Shown: positions 16,941-26,401, numbered from the stretch's first letter. The stretch is 64,000 nucleotides of DNA from an uncultured Verrucomicrobiales bacterium (GCA_937905985.1 CALCWC010000087.1:27281-91280), one strand, 5' to 3'. Made by a program: numbers and translations. The notes: generated by a model not told the origin, from the sequence alone.

Positions 16941-18839
16941 TCACTTCCGCTCCGCGCCGTTTCGGGGCTCCGGCTTCAGGTAGTACGATTTGAGCGGCTT
17001 GTAGCCCTTCTTGGCCATGAGAGCGTCCCAGTCCTTGGGCAGCTCAATCTTCACGGTGGCGTATCCCCCGCCGGGCAGGCACATGGTTTTGTTGCGGTTG
17101 ACATCGCCCGTCACCAGCATGGCGGTTTTGCCCGCCTGCATCACGGGAACGGTTTGCAGGCGTTCCATGCCGCACCACTCCAGCCAGACGGGCGTGGCGG
17201 TTTCCGCGGCGCCCTCGGCGCGTGCGATTTTGTCGATGTGGTCGTCCACGGAGTAGGTGGCGGGGTTGAAGGCGCTGCCGGGGTTGGCCCAGTAGTTGGC
17301 GGTGGCGCGCTGCTCCAGCGGCACGCGCGCGGTGGCCACCAGGGCTTTTTCCAGCTGTTCCTTGCTCTTGTACCTGGTGGCGAGGTCGCGCGCCACAAAC
17401 CCGGTGATGAGCATGGTTCGGTAGACGCACGGAGTGCCGCTGCCCACGGCGAATTGCTGCTTTTCCGTGGCGTCCCAGGCCATCAGCTCCATGATGACCT
17501 GCGGGTCGGAGGATGCGGGGGCGAGGTTGTTTCCCCAGCAGAGGGCGGAGGCGGCGGTGAGTGCGTTTTCATTCAGCTGCATGCCGCGCTGCATGTGGTA
17601 GGGGAGCCAGCCGATGGCGAGGGCGGCGGGCTCGTCTTCCGCAAGGCACCAGGGCATGAGGTAGCCGAAGGTGCCCATGCGGTTCTGCTTGGTGTAGTAG
17701 CCGCCGAAGTTGAGCATGGCGAGGTTGATGAAGCGCCCGATGGCGGCGTTGCGGCGGTCGCTGATTTCGCCCTGGCCGTTGTCCAGCCCGAGTTGCCGTG
17801 CGATGGGGCCGTTCACCCAGCAGTACGGGGTCCAGGCGTGCGTGCTGGCCAGCGTGCGCCGGAAATCGCCGTTGGCCATGGCCTTGGTGAACGCCAGCAG
17901 GATGGGCATGTACTCCGGCGGGCAACCCGCCATCACGCCGTTGGCCGCCACATGCCTCACCTTCACCTCGCGCCGCGCCGGCGGCACCACCGCCACCGTG
18001 TCGTCCGCCGCTGCATCCGTGTACTTCAGGAACTCCGCGATGGCGTGTCTGGTGGGCGGCATCACGGGCAGTCCATCGCTCCACCCTTGTTCCGCGAAGT
18101 AGGCGTTCACCTGGTCCAGCGAGCCCTTGAAGACCACGCCATCCCGCTTCTTGGAGGTGTCTTTGGAGAGTTCCTTATCGGACAGCGGCTTGGTGAGGGC
18201 TTTTTCAATTTGCGGCCACAGCACCTTGCGGGTGTTCTCCAGCAGCTCGTCGCGGGAGTGCGAGGAGAACGCGCCGGGGTACTCCGCCACGCGCGGAACG
18301 GGAACTCCCGCCGCATGACCGGCAAACTTCGCCTGCTCCGTGAAACCGGGTGCGGCAATCATCACGGAGGGAATGCCTTCATGCTCCGCTGCAATGCACG
18401 AGCCCATTTCCTTGGGCGTGCAGAGCCCGCAGCCGCCGTTGCCGGAGATGACCGCATCCACTTTCAGCTCGTGCAGCTTCGCAACGAAGGCGTCCTTCTG
18501 CGCGCGCACCACGCCCGGCCCCGGCCAGGGGCCCGCGGAGCCCACCTCGCTCAGCACGTACACCCTCGCCTTGGGATATTTCTGCAGGATGAGGCGCTTC
18601 AGCTCCGGGTGCGTGACGTAGGCCATGAAACTGCCGCCCACGATGGCGATGGTCTTGCCGTCCAGCGTGCTGAGCCGCGGTGCCTGCTTGATGTTTTCCA
18701 CGCGGCTCTCTCCCACGGGGGAGTACACGGCGTACTGCGCCCCGCCGGGCGCTGCGGGGGCGGCGCATTGCCCGTCTGTGCAATCCTGCCCTGCAACCAG
18801 TGAACCCAGGGCCAGTGCGGTAACAAATAATGCTTTCAT
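16941..18839 (-). CDS. exported UGSC-motif-like protein
   Basis: A 632-residue protein. A signal peptide (MKALFVTALALGSLVAG) is followed by a domain resembling the UGSC family of (seleno)proteins: AVISGNGGCGLCT (Cys137, Cys140), Cys148, then AAEHEGIPSVMIAAPGF. A second part (from about residue 265) carries WSDGLPVMPPT and NGVMAGCPPEYMPI, a module I associate with the same family. Known UGSC-type proteins are cytoplasmic and uncharacterised; export plus a Cys-x-x-Cys pair suggests a redox or metal role. The start at 18839 is chosen because the hydrophobic signal begins there; the frame opens 30 nt earlier. No recognisable partner adjoins. Confidence 0.6.
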   Translation of the reverse strand: MKALFVTALALGSLVAGQDCTDGQCAAPAAPGGAQYAVYSPVGESRVENIKQAPRLSTLDGKTIAIVGGSFMAYVTHPELKRLILQKYPKARVYVLSEVGSAGPWPGPGVVRAQKDAFVAKLHELKVDAVISGNGGCGLCTPKEMGSCIAAEHEGIPSVMIAAPGFTEQAKFAGHAAGVPVPRVAEYPGAFSSHSRDELLENTRKVLWPQIEKALTKPLSDKELSKDTSKKRDGVVFKGSLDQVNAYFAEQGWSDGLPVMPPTRHAIAEFLKYTDAAADDTVAVVPPARREVKVRHVAANGVMAGCPPEYMPILLAFTKAMANGDFRRTLASTHAWTPYCWVNGPIARQLGLDNGQGEISDRRNAAIGRFINLAMLNFGGYYTKQNRMGTFGYLMPWCLAEDEPAALAIGWLPYHMQRGMQLNENALTAASALCWGNNLAPASSDPQVIMELMAWDATEKQQFAVGSGTPCVYRTMLITGFVARDLATRYKSKEQLEKALVATARVPLEQRATANYWANPGSAFNPATYSVDDHIDKIARAEGAAETATPVWLEWCGMERLQTVPVMQAGKTAMLVTGDVNRNKTMCLPGGGYATVKIELPKDWDALMAKKGYKPLKSYYLKPEPRNGAERK

Positions 18840-18897
18840 ACCGGTTGAGAGCGCAAAGCCCCGCCGCATTTCAACATGCCGCCGGGGTGCCCGCCTG

Positions 18898-18934
18898 AAA
18901 AAAAAAGACCACCGGCCCTTGCAGAGCCGGTGGT
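18898..18934 (-). terminator. intrinsic terminator of the small lipoprotein gene
   Basis: A perfect 9-bp stem, ACCACCGGC (18908-18916) with GCCGGTGGT (18926-18934), followed on the minus strand by C and nine T (18906-18898). Confidence 0.9.
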
Positions 18935-18959
18935 CCCGATAAGAATGAAGACTGAAATC

Positions 18960-19130
18960 TTACTTGCACTTGCCCTTGGCGGTCCACACCTTCACGGGCA
19001 CGTATTGCTGCTGGGGAACATCACAGTTGCCGGGCAGGGGACGGAGCTTGGGCATAGGCTGCGACTGGCAGCAGCAGGAGCTGAAGCTCAGAGCGCAGAC
19101 AACAGTGAGAATGAGAGTGAATGCTTTCAT
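18960..19130 (-). CDS. small Cys-rich lipoprotein
   Basis: A 56-residue protein. MKAFTLILTVVCALSFSSC is a lipoprotein signal with Cys19 lipidated and two more Cys directly after it. The mature part (about 38 residues) contains PMPKLRPLPGNC and ends WTAKGKCK, so two distal Cys could form a disulfide. Its own promoter and terminator flank it, which argues that it is a real gene although small. Function unknown. Confidence 0.75.
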   Translation of the reverse strand: MKAFTLILTVVCALSFSSCCCQSQPMPKLRPLPGNCDVPQQQYVPVKVWTAKGKCK

Positions 19131-19161
19131 GAAAGTAGGACGTTTAATGCTTACGATGGAC

Positions 19162-19190
19162 ATTAAAGCAGAAATGCCGTGTAGAGTCAA
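19162..19190 (-). promoter_or_regulatory. promoter of the small lipoprotein gene
   Basis: Minus strand TTGACT (19190-19185), a 17-bp spacer and TTTAAT (19167-19162); leader about 25-31 nt. Confidence 0.7.
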
Positions 19191-19215
19191 CCGAAAATTT
19201 CACCGCGCCGCGATT

Positions 19216-21078
19216 TTATTTGCCGGGGGTGGAAAAATCGGCATCGAACACCAGCACCTCGAAGGGCTCCAAGCGCACATGCACCGAGCCCTCCGCCGGG
19301 ATGGCAAGCTCCTTCACGCGCTGGTCCGCATATGCGGCCTGCAGCTGGATGGCTCCCTTCGCGGTGGGCTCGAACGCGGCGGCGGTCAGTTCAATTTCCT
19401 GCGGCTGGTCGTCCGGGTTGCGCAGGGCGAGCGTGGCCCCGCGGTCCGCGCGCCAGGCGGCATAGCCGTACACGTGCCCCTCGCCGGGATCGCCGCCCAC
19501 CCAGTGGGCATCCGCCAGCACGGGCGCCCACTTGTGGCTCCACTTGAGCGCGGCCGCCACGTCATCCCACGCGGCATCGTTCATCATGCCGGGGGTGAGG
19601 TAGAGCTCCTGCTGGTTGGCGCCGCTGGCACAGAGCATGCGGGCATCGGAGCGCATGTTGTTGTTGACGGGGAAGGAGAGGTCCTTTGCGGATTCACAGG
19701 CTCCGCCCAGCTCTGCGGCGGCGATGGTGGGATCCGCGCCATCCGGGCGTGCGTCACTGGTGTGCGCGGCCTGGAATTCCGTGCCCAGCACCAGGCCGTG
19801 GTGCATGAGCGAGTTGAGCGGGTAGAGCGGCGCGCGCTTCACGATGACGCGGTAGCAGCTCATGTCGCGGTAGGTCATGTAGCGCTCGCGGTTGTTGCCC
19901 TTGCCGTGCCATGCCACGTCTGCGGAGCCCGTGCGCCAGGTGCAGTCCACGTACATGAGCCAGAACGGGCTGGGCCAAGTGCCCACCGTGGTGCTCAGGA
20001 AGAGCTCCGGGTCCACCTTGCGCAGTTCCTTGGAGATATCCAGCAGCGCCATGAAATGCGGCGACACGCCGTCGCCCGCGCGGTCCCACTTGAAGAAGTT
20101 GCTGCCGTCTTTCTGCATGAGGTCGCGGCAGCGGTTCAGGTACCACTTGCCATAGCCGGGGTAGGAGAGGTCAAGCTCTTTGGCATCCTGCGGGATGAGC
20201 CCCATGTTGCGCGCGTGTTGGGTGCGCTCCGCCTGGCCGCTGTAGCCGCCGAGTGGGGATATCCAGATGCCGAAGTGCGCGCCGATGTCCTGCGCGGCTT
20301 TCGTGACCTTGGAGAATCCGTTGGGGAACTTCTGCGGGTGCGGCTGCCACAGGTCCGCGTTGTAGTCGTCCCACCCATCGTCCAGCACAAAGGAATCCAC
20401 CTTCACGCCGCGTTTCTGCACCAGCTCGCGCCCGTAGGCGTCAATGGTCTTGAGCAGCTTTTCCTCCGTGGGGTTCAGGCCGTACTCGTACCAGCAGTTG
20501 TACTGCACCACCTGGTGGTAGGGCACGGCGCGCTCGCGCTCCAGGTAGGCCAGGAAGGCTCGGCGCAGCTGTCCTTCCGGGTAGACGCCCTCCACGGTGG
20601 TGAAGCTCACGCTCTGGCCCTTCGCCAGCGGCAGGTTGCAGGTGAGGCCCACGCTGCCCTTGCCATCCGTTACGGTGGCCTGCGCCACCGGCAGCTCGAT
20701 GCCGTAGAAGCGGTGCGCCTTCGTGTCCACCAGCGGCGTGCCGGGCACCTCGCCCGGTATCATGTAGCTGCCGCCTTCCAGCTGGATGGGCGTGAAGCCT
20801 GTCAGCACGGTGTCCCTGGTGGCGGTGAGCGTGTATGTGCGGCGCAGGTAGTGGGCGTTCTCCGCGGCCTCCGTGCGGCAGGTGACCTTGATGCCGGCAT
20901 CTTCCGCCAGCTGCGCCGGAGCATCGGCGCTGTAGGTGCCGGTGTTGGTGACCACCAGCAGCGGTGTGCATGCGGCGGAGAGTTCTTCTGCGGCGGGCAG
21001 CGTGCCCGGATAGGGCACGCTCGGTTCAACGGCAACGGCGGTCATGGCGAACAGTGCAGTTAAGAGCAGGCTTTTCAT
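19216..21078 (-). CDS. exported GH36-like glycoside hydrolase (alpha-galactosidase type)
   Basis: A 620-residue protein with a Sec signal peptide (MKSLLLTALFAMTAVAV). The centre has the TIM-barrel hallmarks of clan GH-D: SFVLDDGWDDYN (residues 229-240), FGIWISPLGG (269-278) and FFKWDRAG, whose Asp332 corresponds to the usual nucleophile in the KWD motif. The acid/base residue is not obvious; Asp in TGSADVAW is a candidate. The last ~100 residues look like a C-terminal beta domain (TLALRNPDDQPQEI). It would act outside the cytoplasm on alpha-linked galactose or GalNAc in host glycans; exact specificity is unknown. It is divergent from the acyltransferase gene. Confidence 0.75.
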   Translation of the reverse strand: MKSLLLTALFAMTAVAVEPSVPYPGTLPAAEELSAACTPLLVVTNTGTYSADAPAQLAEDAGIKVTCRTEAAENAHYLRRTYTLTATRDTVLTGFTPIQLEGGSYMIPGEVPGTPLVDTKAHRFYGIELPVAQATVTDGKGSVGLTCNLPLAKGQSVSFTTVEGVYPEGQLRRAFLAYLERERAVPYHQVVQYNCWYEYGLNPTEEKLLKTIDAYGRELVQKRGVKVDSFVLDDGWDDYNADLWQPHPQKFPNGFSKVTKAAQDIGAHFGIWISPLGGYSGQAERTQHARNMGLIPQDAKELDLSYPGYGKWYLNRCRDLMQKDGSNFFKWDRAGDGVSPHFMALLDISKELRKVDPELFLSTTVGTWPSPFWLMYVDCTWRTGSADVAWHGKGNNRERYMTYRDMSCYRVIVKRAPLYPLNSLMHHGLVLGTEFQAAHTSDARPDGADPTIAAAELGGACESAKDLSFPVNNNMRSDARMLCASGANQQELYLTPGMMNDAAWDDVAAALKWSHKWAPVLADAHWVGGDPGEGHVYGYAAWRADRGATLALRNPDDQPQEIELTAAAFEPTAKGAIQLQAAYADQRVKELAIPAEGSVHVRLEPFEVLVFDADFSTPGK

Positions 21079-21087
21079 TGCCCCGCC

Positions 21088-21116
21088 ATTCTACCTCCCC
21101 GTTTTCGCATTGTCCA
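21088..21116 (-). promoter_or_regulatory. promoter of the GH36-like gene
   Basis: Minus strand TGGACA (21116-21111), a 17-bp spacer and TAGAAT (21093-21088). The -10 ends 9 nt before the ATG at 21078. Confidence 0.6.
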
Positions 21117-21128
21117 TGTTTTTTCCTG

Positions 21129-21158
21129 TTGACACGGCGAGACTTCGGCGGTTATAGT
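21129..21158 (+). promoter_or_regulatory. promoter of the acyltransferase gene
   Basis: TTGACA (21129-21134), an 18-bp spacer and TATAGT (21153-21158), or TTATAG with 17 bp. The -10 ends 7 nt before the ATG at 21166: predicted leaderless. Confidence 0.65.
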
Positions 21159-21165
21159 CGCGCCC

Positions 21166-22284
21166 ATGGCATCATCTCGTATCACAAGTATCGACACCTT
21201 GCGCGGGGCGGACATGGCTGCGCTTGCGGGCGGGGCAGCGCTGCTGCTGGAAATCCTGCGCGCCGTTTGCGGGGATGCGCTCCCGGCAGGAGTGGCGGCG
21301 CAATTCACGCACGGGAGCTGGGGAGAGCCGTTCACCTGCTGGGATTTGGTGATGCCGCTGTTCATCTTCATCGTGGGGTGCTCCATGCCGTTCGCCTTCG
21401 ACAAGTACAGCAGGGAAGGGGGCGGGAACTGGCGCCGCCATGCCGCGTGGCGCGTGCTGCGCCGCGTGCTTGTGCTCTTTGTGCTGGGCATGGTGGTGCA
21501 GGGCAACCTGCTGGGTTTTGACACGGAGCACATGAGCCTGTTCTGCAACACGCTGCAGGCCATTGCCGCCGGGTATCTCATCGCCGCGCCGTTCCTGATG
21601 TGGGGCGGCGTGCGCAGCCAGGCCACCGGCTGCGTGTGCTGCCTGGCGCTGTATTGGGCAGCCATGCGCTTCATCCCCTACGCTGGGCATGAGGCGGGGC
21701 TCTTCCAACCATACGACAACCTGGCGTACTACATCGACTGCACGCTGGAAGGCCATTGGCAGGACGGCACGTGGTACCCGTGGATCCTGCCGTCGCTCTC
21801 GTTCGGGGGGCTGGTGCTCATGGGTGTGCTGGGAGGGCAGGCTCTGCGGCTGCTTTCCCCGTCCAAATCCGCGCTGGCGCTGGCAGCGGCGGGGCTGCTC
21901 TGCCTGGGCGCCGCCCTGGCGCTGGAATACGACACGCCGCTCCTGAAACACCTGTTCACCACCACCATGGTGCTGTGGAGCGGCGGTTGGAGCCTGCTTT
22001 TGCTCGCGGCTTTCCACGTGGTGTTCGACATGTGCCCGCACACGCAAAAAATCGCCGCGCTATTCCAGGGGTTCGGCACCAACGCCATCCTGGCGTACAT
22101 GCTCATTGAGATGCGCGGCATAGGCGGGCATTCCTTCTGGTGGGGAATCACGCAGCCGCTGTTTGGCGGATTGGCATCGCAATGCGGGCAGTACGGCCCG
22201 CTGGTGTTCCAGGCTTTCTCCTTCCTGCTGCTGTGGGTGCTCTTGGAAATCCTGCGCCGCCACCGTATCATGCTACGCGTGTAA
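21166..22284 (+). CDS. HGSNAT/DUF5009-like membrane acyltransferase
   Basis: A 372-residue polytopic membrane protein. SRITSIDTLRGADM at the N-terminus is the (S/R)-x-D-x-x-RG opening of the heparan-alpha-glucosaminide N-acetyltransferase family; WDLVMPLFIFIVGCSMPF (about 64-81) is its second signature. About ten hydrophobic segments follow. In eukaryotes the family transfers acetyl from acetyl-CoA across the membrane to glucosamine; bacterial members are thought to handle amino sugars. Divergence from a glycosidase gene fits a role in host glycan use. The ATG at 21166 is directly downstream of the -10 box. Confidence 0.85.
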   Translation: MASSRITSIDTLRGADMAALAGGAALLLEILRAVCGDALPAGVAAQFTHGSWGEPFTCWDLVMPLFIFIVGCSMPFAFDKYSREGGGNWRRHAAWRVLRRVLVLFVLGMVVQGNLLGFDTEHMSLFCNTLQAIAAGYLIAAPFLMWGGVRSQATGCVCCLALYWAAMRFIPYAGHEAGLFQPYDNLAYYIDCTLEGHWQDGTWYPWILPSLSFGGLVLMGVLGGQALRLLSPSKSALALAAAGLLCLGAALALEYDTPLLKHLFTTTMVLWSGGWSLLLLAAFHVVFDMCPHTQKIAALFQGFGTNAILAYMLIEMRGIGGHSFWWGITQPLFGGLASQCGQYGPLVFQAFSFLLLWVLLEILRRHRIMLRV

Positions 22285-22315
22285 ACCTGTGCCTCCCTGG
22301 GCGTCAATTTCCCGC

Positions 22316-22344
22316 TTGCCCGCAGAATGGTTTCAGGGTAGAAT
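22316..22344 (+). promoter_or_regulatory. promoter of the 61-residue orphan
   Basis: TTGCCC (22316-22321), a 17-bp spacer and TAGAAT (22339-22344). The -10 ends 10 nt before ATG 22355; it overlaps an upstream in-frame ATG (22343), which argues against using that start. Confidence 0.6.
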
Positions 22345-22354
22345 GGAGAGCGAC

Positions 22355-22540
22355 ATGGAACAAGCAGACGAACTTCCCAACTACGCCGTCAACGATCCGC
22401 GAGAACTCATCCGTTTCCTGCAGGATGCCTACCGCCAGCGCAAGGATGTGGTGATACGCGCGGACGACTGCCGCTACCTGGCGGATGCTCTCCAGGAACG
22501 CTTGAGCTCTGCGGACTATTCCGGCCCCACGCTGCTGTAG
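22355..22540 (+). CDS. small acidic protein, unknown
   Basis: A 61-residue protein (MEQADELPNYAVNDPRE...), predicted to be two helices, with the middle RELIRFLQDAYRQRKDVVI and the C-terminal YLADALQERL. It has no signal peptide or recognised domain. A promoter precedes it and a terminator follows within 30 nt, so it is a stand-alone transcription unit. A frame start at 22343 would add four residues but lies inside the -10 box. Confidence 0.65.
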   Translation: MEQADELPNYAVNDPRELIRFLQDAYRQRKDVVIRADDCRYLADALQERLSSADYSGPTLL

Positions 22541-22568
22541 GCGGCGTAGCCCGGTGCCCGGCGGATAC

Positions 22569-22612
22569 AGCGAAACCCGCTCCTGCAAGGGCAGGGCGGG
22601 TTCGCTATTTTT
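22569..22612 (+). terminator. intrinsic terminator after the 61-residue gene
   Basis: The stem AGCGAAACCCGC (22569-22580) pairs with GCGGGTTCGCT (22596-22606) with one bulge, followed by ATTTTT (22607-22612). Confidence 0.8.
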
Positions 22613-22633
22613 GCTTTCGCTATTCCAGCGTGC

Positions 22634-23143
22634 TTACATGGCAGAGCCGTTGCCGGTGCGGCCGTCCTCGCCGTCAGGACGGGAGGCGTCCTTGCTGCCC
22701 TTGCTGCCACCCTTGCAGCAATTGCCCCACATGCTCTTGTACTTGGCGGCCATCTCCGGGTCCTTGTCCACACCCTTGCCGTCCGTGTACATCTGGCAGA
22801 GTGCGCGGCATGCGCCGGCATGGCCGTCCTCCGCTGCCTTCTGCAGGCCCGGAAGCGCCTTGCTGTACATTTCCGCCGCCTTGTCGCTGTCCTGAGGCAT
22901 GGAGATGCCGTTGTCCATCATGTACGCCACGGTGTACTGCGCAATCGGGTTGCCGTTGGCTGCTTCCCACGTCACGGAGTCAACGTTCACCCACACGGAG
23001 TCGCCACAGGAGATTCCCTTGTCCGACATGGTGCAGATGGGCTTGTTGTCAGCTGCGGCGGGAGCGCCGTTGATGGTTTCGGCCGCCATGAGATTCAGCC
23101 CCAGCAGGGCTGCCACTACTGTTGTTGTTGCTATGTTGTTCAT
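22634..23143 (-). CDS. exported Sel1-like repeat protein
   Basis: A 169-residue protein with a signal peptide (cleavage after LMAAE, about residue 21). Residues ~60-140 hold Sel1-type helical pairs: AANGNPIAQYTVAYMMDNG and AAEDGHAGACRALCQMYTDGKG, each with the A-x-x-G-x-xx-A spacing. The tail contains CCKGGSKGSKDASRPDGE, Gly/Ser/Lys-rich and likely flexible. Sel1 repeats mediate protein contacts; the partner is unknown. The gene is alone on its strand. Confidence 0.8.
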   Translation of the reverse strand: MNNIATTTVVAALLGLNLMAAETINGAPAAADNKPICTMSDKGISCGDSVWVNVDSVTWEAANGNPIAQYTVAYMMDNGISMPQDSDKAAEMYSKALPGLQKAAEDGHAGACRALCQMYTDGKGVDKDPEMAAKYKSMWGNCCKGGSKGSKDASRPDGEDGRTGNGSAM

Positions 23144-23152
23144 AGGCTGCCC

Positions 23153-23181
23153 ATCATGCGCCTACCAAATGCCCGCCGCAA
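23153..23181 (-). promoter_or_regulatory. weak promoter candidate of the Sel1-like gene
   Basis: Minus strand TTGCGG (23181-23176), a 17-bp spacer and CATGAT (23158-23153), 9 nt before ATG 23143. The hexamers are imperfect, but the spacing matches the other promoters in the window. Confidence 0.4.
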
Positions 23182-23331
23182 CCTAACTCTCCAGCTGTTT
23201 GGCGGCGGTAACCTTCCGCTTGCGCTCCCGCATCCGCTTTTTGCACACCAATCTTCCTTTTTCATGCCCGTTTTTGTCCGAATTTTTATTAAGTTTGATT
23301 AAGGATGCGGCTTTTTTTGCCCGATTTTGCG

Positions 23332-23364
23332 AAAAAAACGAAAAAAAATGAAAAAAATTAGAAA
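23332..23364 (+). promoter_or_regulatory. phased A-tracts (UP-element/bend) upstream of the tRNA-Thr-tuf promoter
   Basis: Three A-tracts of 7, 8 and 7 bases (23332-23338, 23341-23348, 23351-23357), spaced about 9.5 bp apart and ending 13 bp before the -35 box. This is the arrangement of a curved UP element, read by the RNA polymerase alpha subunit at very strong promoters. The rest of 23182-23370 is AT-rich with no gene visible. Confidence 0.6.
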
Positions 23365-23370
23365 TTGTGG

Positions 23371-23399
23371 TTGACGTATCGGGCAAACGAGTGTAAAAT
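23371..23399 (+). promoter_or_regulatory. strong promoter of tRNA-Thr/tuf
   Basis: TTGACG (23371-23376), a 17-bp spacer and TAAAAT (23394-23399), 45 nt before tRNA-Thr and downstream of phased A-tracts. Confidence 0.8.
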
Positions 23400-23444
23400 C
23401 GCGCCGCTTTGCGTCTCTCCTAACGGGGGGGCCTTGGGCAAGTC

Positions 23445-23516
<72 letters not shown>

Positions 23517-23573
23517 TCCCGCCCGTGCAAGAATAAAGCAGCATTACGAACAAAACAAAATCAAAACACTGTT

Positions 23574-24755
<1,182 letters not shown>

Positions 24756-24874
24756 GCCCGATTGCCCCACCAAACCCCGACCGCAATCCCCGCAAGGGGA
24801 GCGCGGTCACGGCTGGGGGAGATGCCCGGCATAGCTGTGGCATCTCCCCTGTCCCGCCGAAAGGGACAACCCCT

Positions 24875-24947
24875 AGGGTACTAGCTCAATTGGTAGAGCA
24901 GCGGTCTCCAAAACCGCGTGTTGGGAGTTCGAGTCTCTCGTACCCTG
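24875..24947 (+). tRNA. tRNA-Trp (anticodon CCA)
   Basis: The acceptor stem AGGGTAC pairs with GTACCCT, the anticodon loop CTCCAAA lies between GCGGT and ACCGC, and the T-arm is GGGAGTTCGAGTCTCTC. The discriminator is G; CCA is not encoded. It lies 41 nt before secE. The tuf-tRNA gap holds two GC-rich hairpins (stems of about 6 and 11 bp) without a T-tract, possibly processing signals. Confidence 0.96.
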
Positions 24948-24987
24948 TTCCAGAAGGAAGCAATCCCACCCCCACTCAGAAAAAGAC

Positions 24988-25236
24988 ATGGCCAGTAAGA
25001 AGCAGAGCCTCATCCAGAGGTTTTTCGGGTACATCTCCCTCGTGAAGATGGAGCTTAAAAAATGTTCCTGGCCTTGGGAGAGCGACCCCAAGATCACGGG
25101 CTTCAAGAAGTACCGCGAGCTGAGCGGCTCCACTATGGTGGTGCTCATTGCCATGGTCCTGCTGGGAGCCTACGTGGCGTTCTTCGACTACGTGCTCTCC
25201 GCCGTGGTCAACAAGATTATTGTTGTTCTTTCCTAA
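24988..25236 (+). CDS. secE: preprotein translocase subunit SecE
   Basis: An 82-residue single-span subunit that clamps SecY in the inner membrane. An amphipathic N-terminal part (LIQRFFGYISLVKMELKKCS) precedes one membrane helix (about 50-75, MVVLIAMVLLGAYVAFFDYVL). It is longer than minimal single-span SecE by about 20 residues at the N-terminus. It lies between tRNA-Trp and nusG, the standard secE-nusG pairing, with 33 nt to nusG. Confidence 0.93.
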   Translation: MASKKQSLIQRFFGYISLVKMELKKCSWPWESDPKITGFKKYRELSGSTMVVLIAMVLLGAYVAFFDYVLSAVVNKIIVVLS

Positions 25237-25269
25237 CTGCCCGCACCCTCACACCCCTTTTCTGTCGCT

Positions 25270-25905
25270 ATGTCACGCCAGTACGACCGCAAGACCGGAA
25301 GCGCACGCTCCATCCCGGAGCCCAAGGACCAGTGGTACGTGCTCCACGTCCTCTCCAACAAGGAGCGCCGCGCCGTGGAAAACCTCAACCGCCTCTTCAA
25401 GGAGGATGAACAGGTGGGAGCCCTCGTGCAGAGCCCACCCCTGGTGCCCACCGAGAAGGTGGAGGACGTGCGCAACGGCAAGAAGTACGTGGTGGAGCGC
25501 AAGCTCTTCCCCGGCTATGTTTATTTGAACTTCGCCCTCCGCCGCGCAGACGGCTCGCTGGACAACGACGCCTGGTACAAGATTCAGGCGGTGGACGGCG
25601 TGATCAGCTTTGCCAGCGGCCGCAACAAGGAGCCCCTGCCCATGCCCCTCAAGGATGTCAAGGAGCTCATGGCGGAGATTGAGCGCCGCAGCGGCGCCGC
25701 CCGCCCCAAGGTGGCCTACACCGTGGGCGAGGAGGTTATTGTGCTGGACGGTGCCTTCCAGGGCGAGCACGGCGTTGTGGAGATGGTGGATCCGGAACAC
25801 GGCCGCATGCGCGTGGGCGTGTCCATGTTCGGCCGCTCCAACCCGCTGGATCTCGACTACACGCAGGTGTGCAAGTTGACGGAAGACGATACGCTTCCCA
25901 ACTAA
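25270..25905 (+). CDS. nusG: transcription termination/antitermination protein NusG
   Basis: A 211-residue elongation factor that binds the RNA polymerase clamp and couples it to Rho or ribosomal S10. The NGN domain occupies residues ~20-140 (QWYVLHVLSNKERRAVENL and FPGYVYLNF) and the KOW domain ~150-205 (GEEVIVLDGAFQGEHGVVE). A 15-residue basic extension precedes the family core. It is followed by the L11 operon after 67 nt that include a small hairpin. Confidence 0.95.
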   Translation: MSRQYDRKTGSARSIPEPKDQWYVLHVLSNKERRAVENLNRLFKEDEQVGALVQSPPLVPTEKVEDVRNGKKYVVERKLFPGYVYLNFALRRADGSLDNDAWYKIQAVDGVISFASGRNKEPLPMPLKDVKELMAEIERRSGAARPKVAYTVGEEVIVLDGAFQGEHGVVEMVDPEHGRMRVGVSMFGRSNPLDLDYTQVCKLTEDDTLPN

Positions 25906-25972
25906 GAGAAAAAAAACTTCCCGCCGCGGGGAGCCGGTCCTCCGGCAACGCGGAAACTAACAAAACAATACC

Positions 25973-26401
25973 ATGGCAAAAGAAGTAGTAAAAGTAATCA
26001 AGCTGCAGATCCCTGCAGGCCAGGCGAACCCCTCGCCGCCTGTCGGACCTGCCCTTGGTCAGGCCGGGGTGAACATCATGGGCTTCTGCAAAGAGTTCAA
26101 CGCCAAGACTCAGAAGCAGGCCGGTGACGTCCTTCCCGTCGTGATCACCGTCTACAAGGACAAATCCTTCGACTTCATCACCAAGCAGCCGCCGGCAGCC
26201 CTCCTTCTCAAGAAGGCCGCCAACGTCAAGTCCGGCTCCGGTGAGCCCAACAAGACCAAGGTGGCCAAGATCACCAAGGAGAAGTTGCTGGAGGTGGTCA
26301 AGACCAAGATGCCGGACCTCAACACCACGGACCCCGAAGCCGCTTGCCGCATCCTTGCGGGCCAGGCTCGCCAGATGGGTATCGAGGTTGAAGGTATGTA
26401 A
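25973..26401 (+). CDS. rplK: 50S ribosomal protein L11
   Basis: A 142-residue protein of the GTPase-associated centre of the large subunit. It begins MAKEVVKVIKLQIPAGQANP with PPVGPALGQAGVNIMGFCK, the family signature, and keeps the length of bacterial L11. The start has an A-rich leader (ACAAAACAATACC) and no Shine-Dalgarno sequence. The gene is 55 nt before rplA. Confidence 0.98.
   Translation: MAKEVVKVIKLQIPAGQANPSPPVGPALGQAGVNIMGFCKEFNAKTQKQAGDVLPVVITVYKDKSFDFITKQPPAALLLKKAANVKSGSGEPNKTKVAKITKEKLLEVVKTKMPDLNTTDPEAACRILAGQARQMGIEVEGM

Noticed and set aside
24760..24874. Terminator after tuf
   Set aside because: Two stable hairpins are present but no T-tract follows, and tRNA-Trp and secE lie directly downstream, so read-through is more likely; treated as processing signals.
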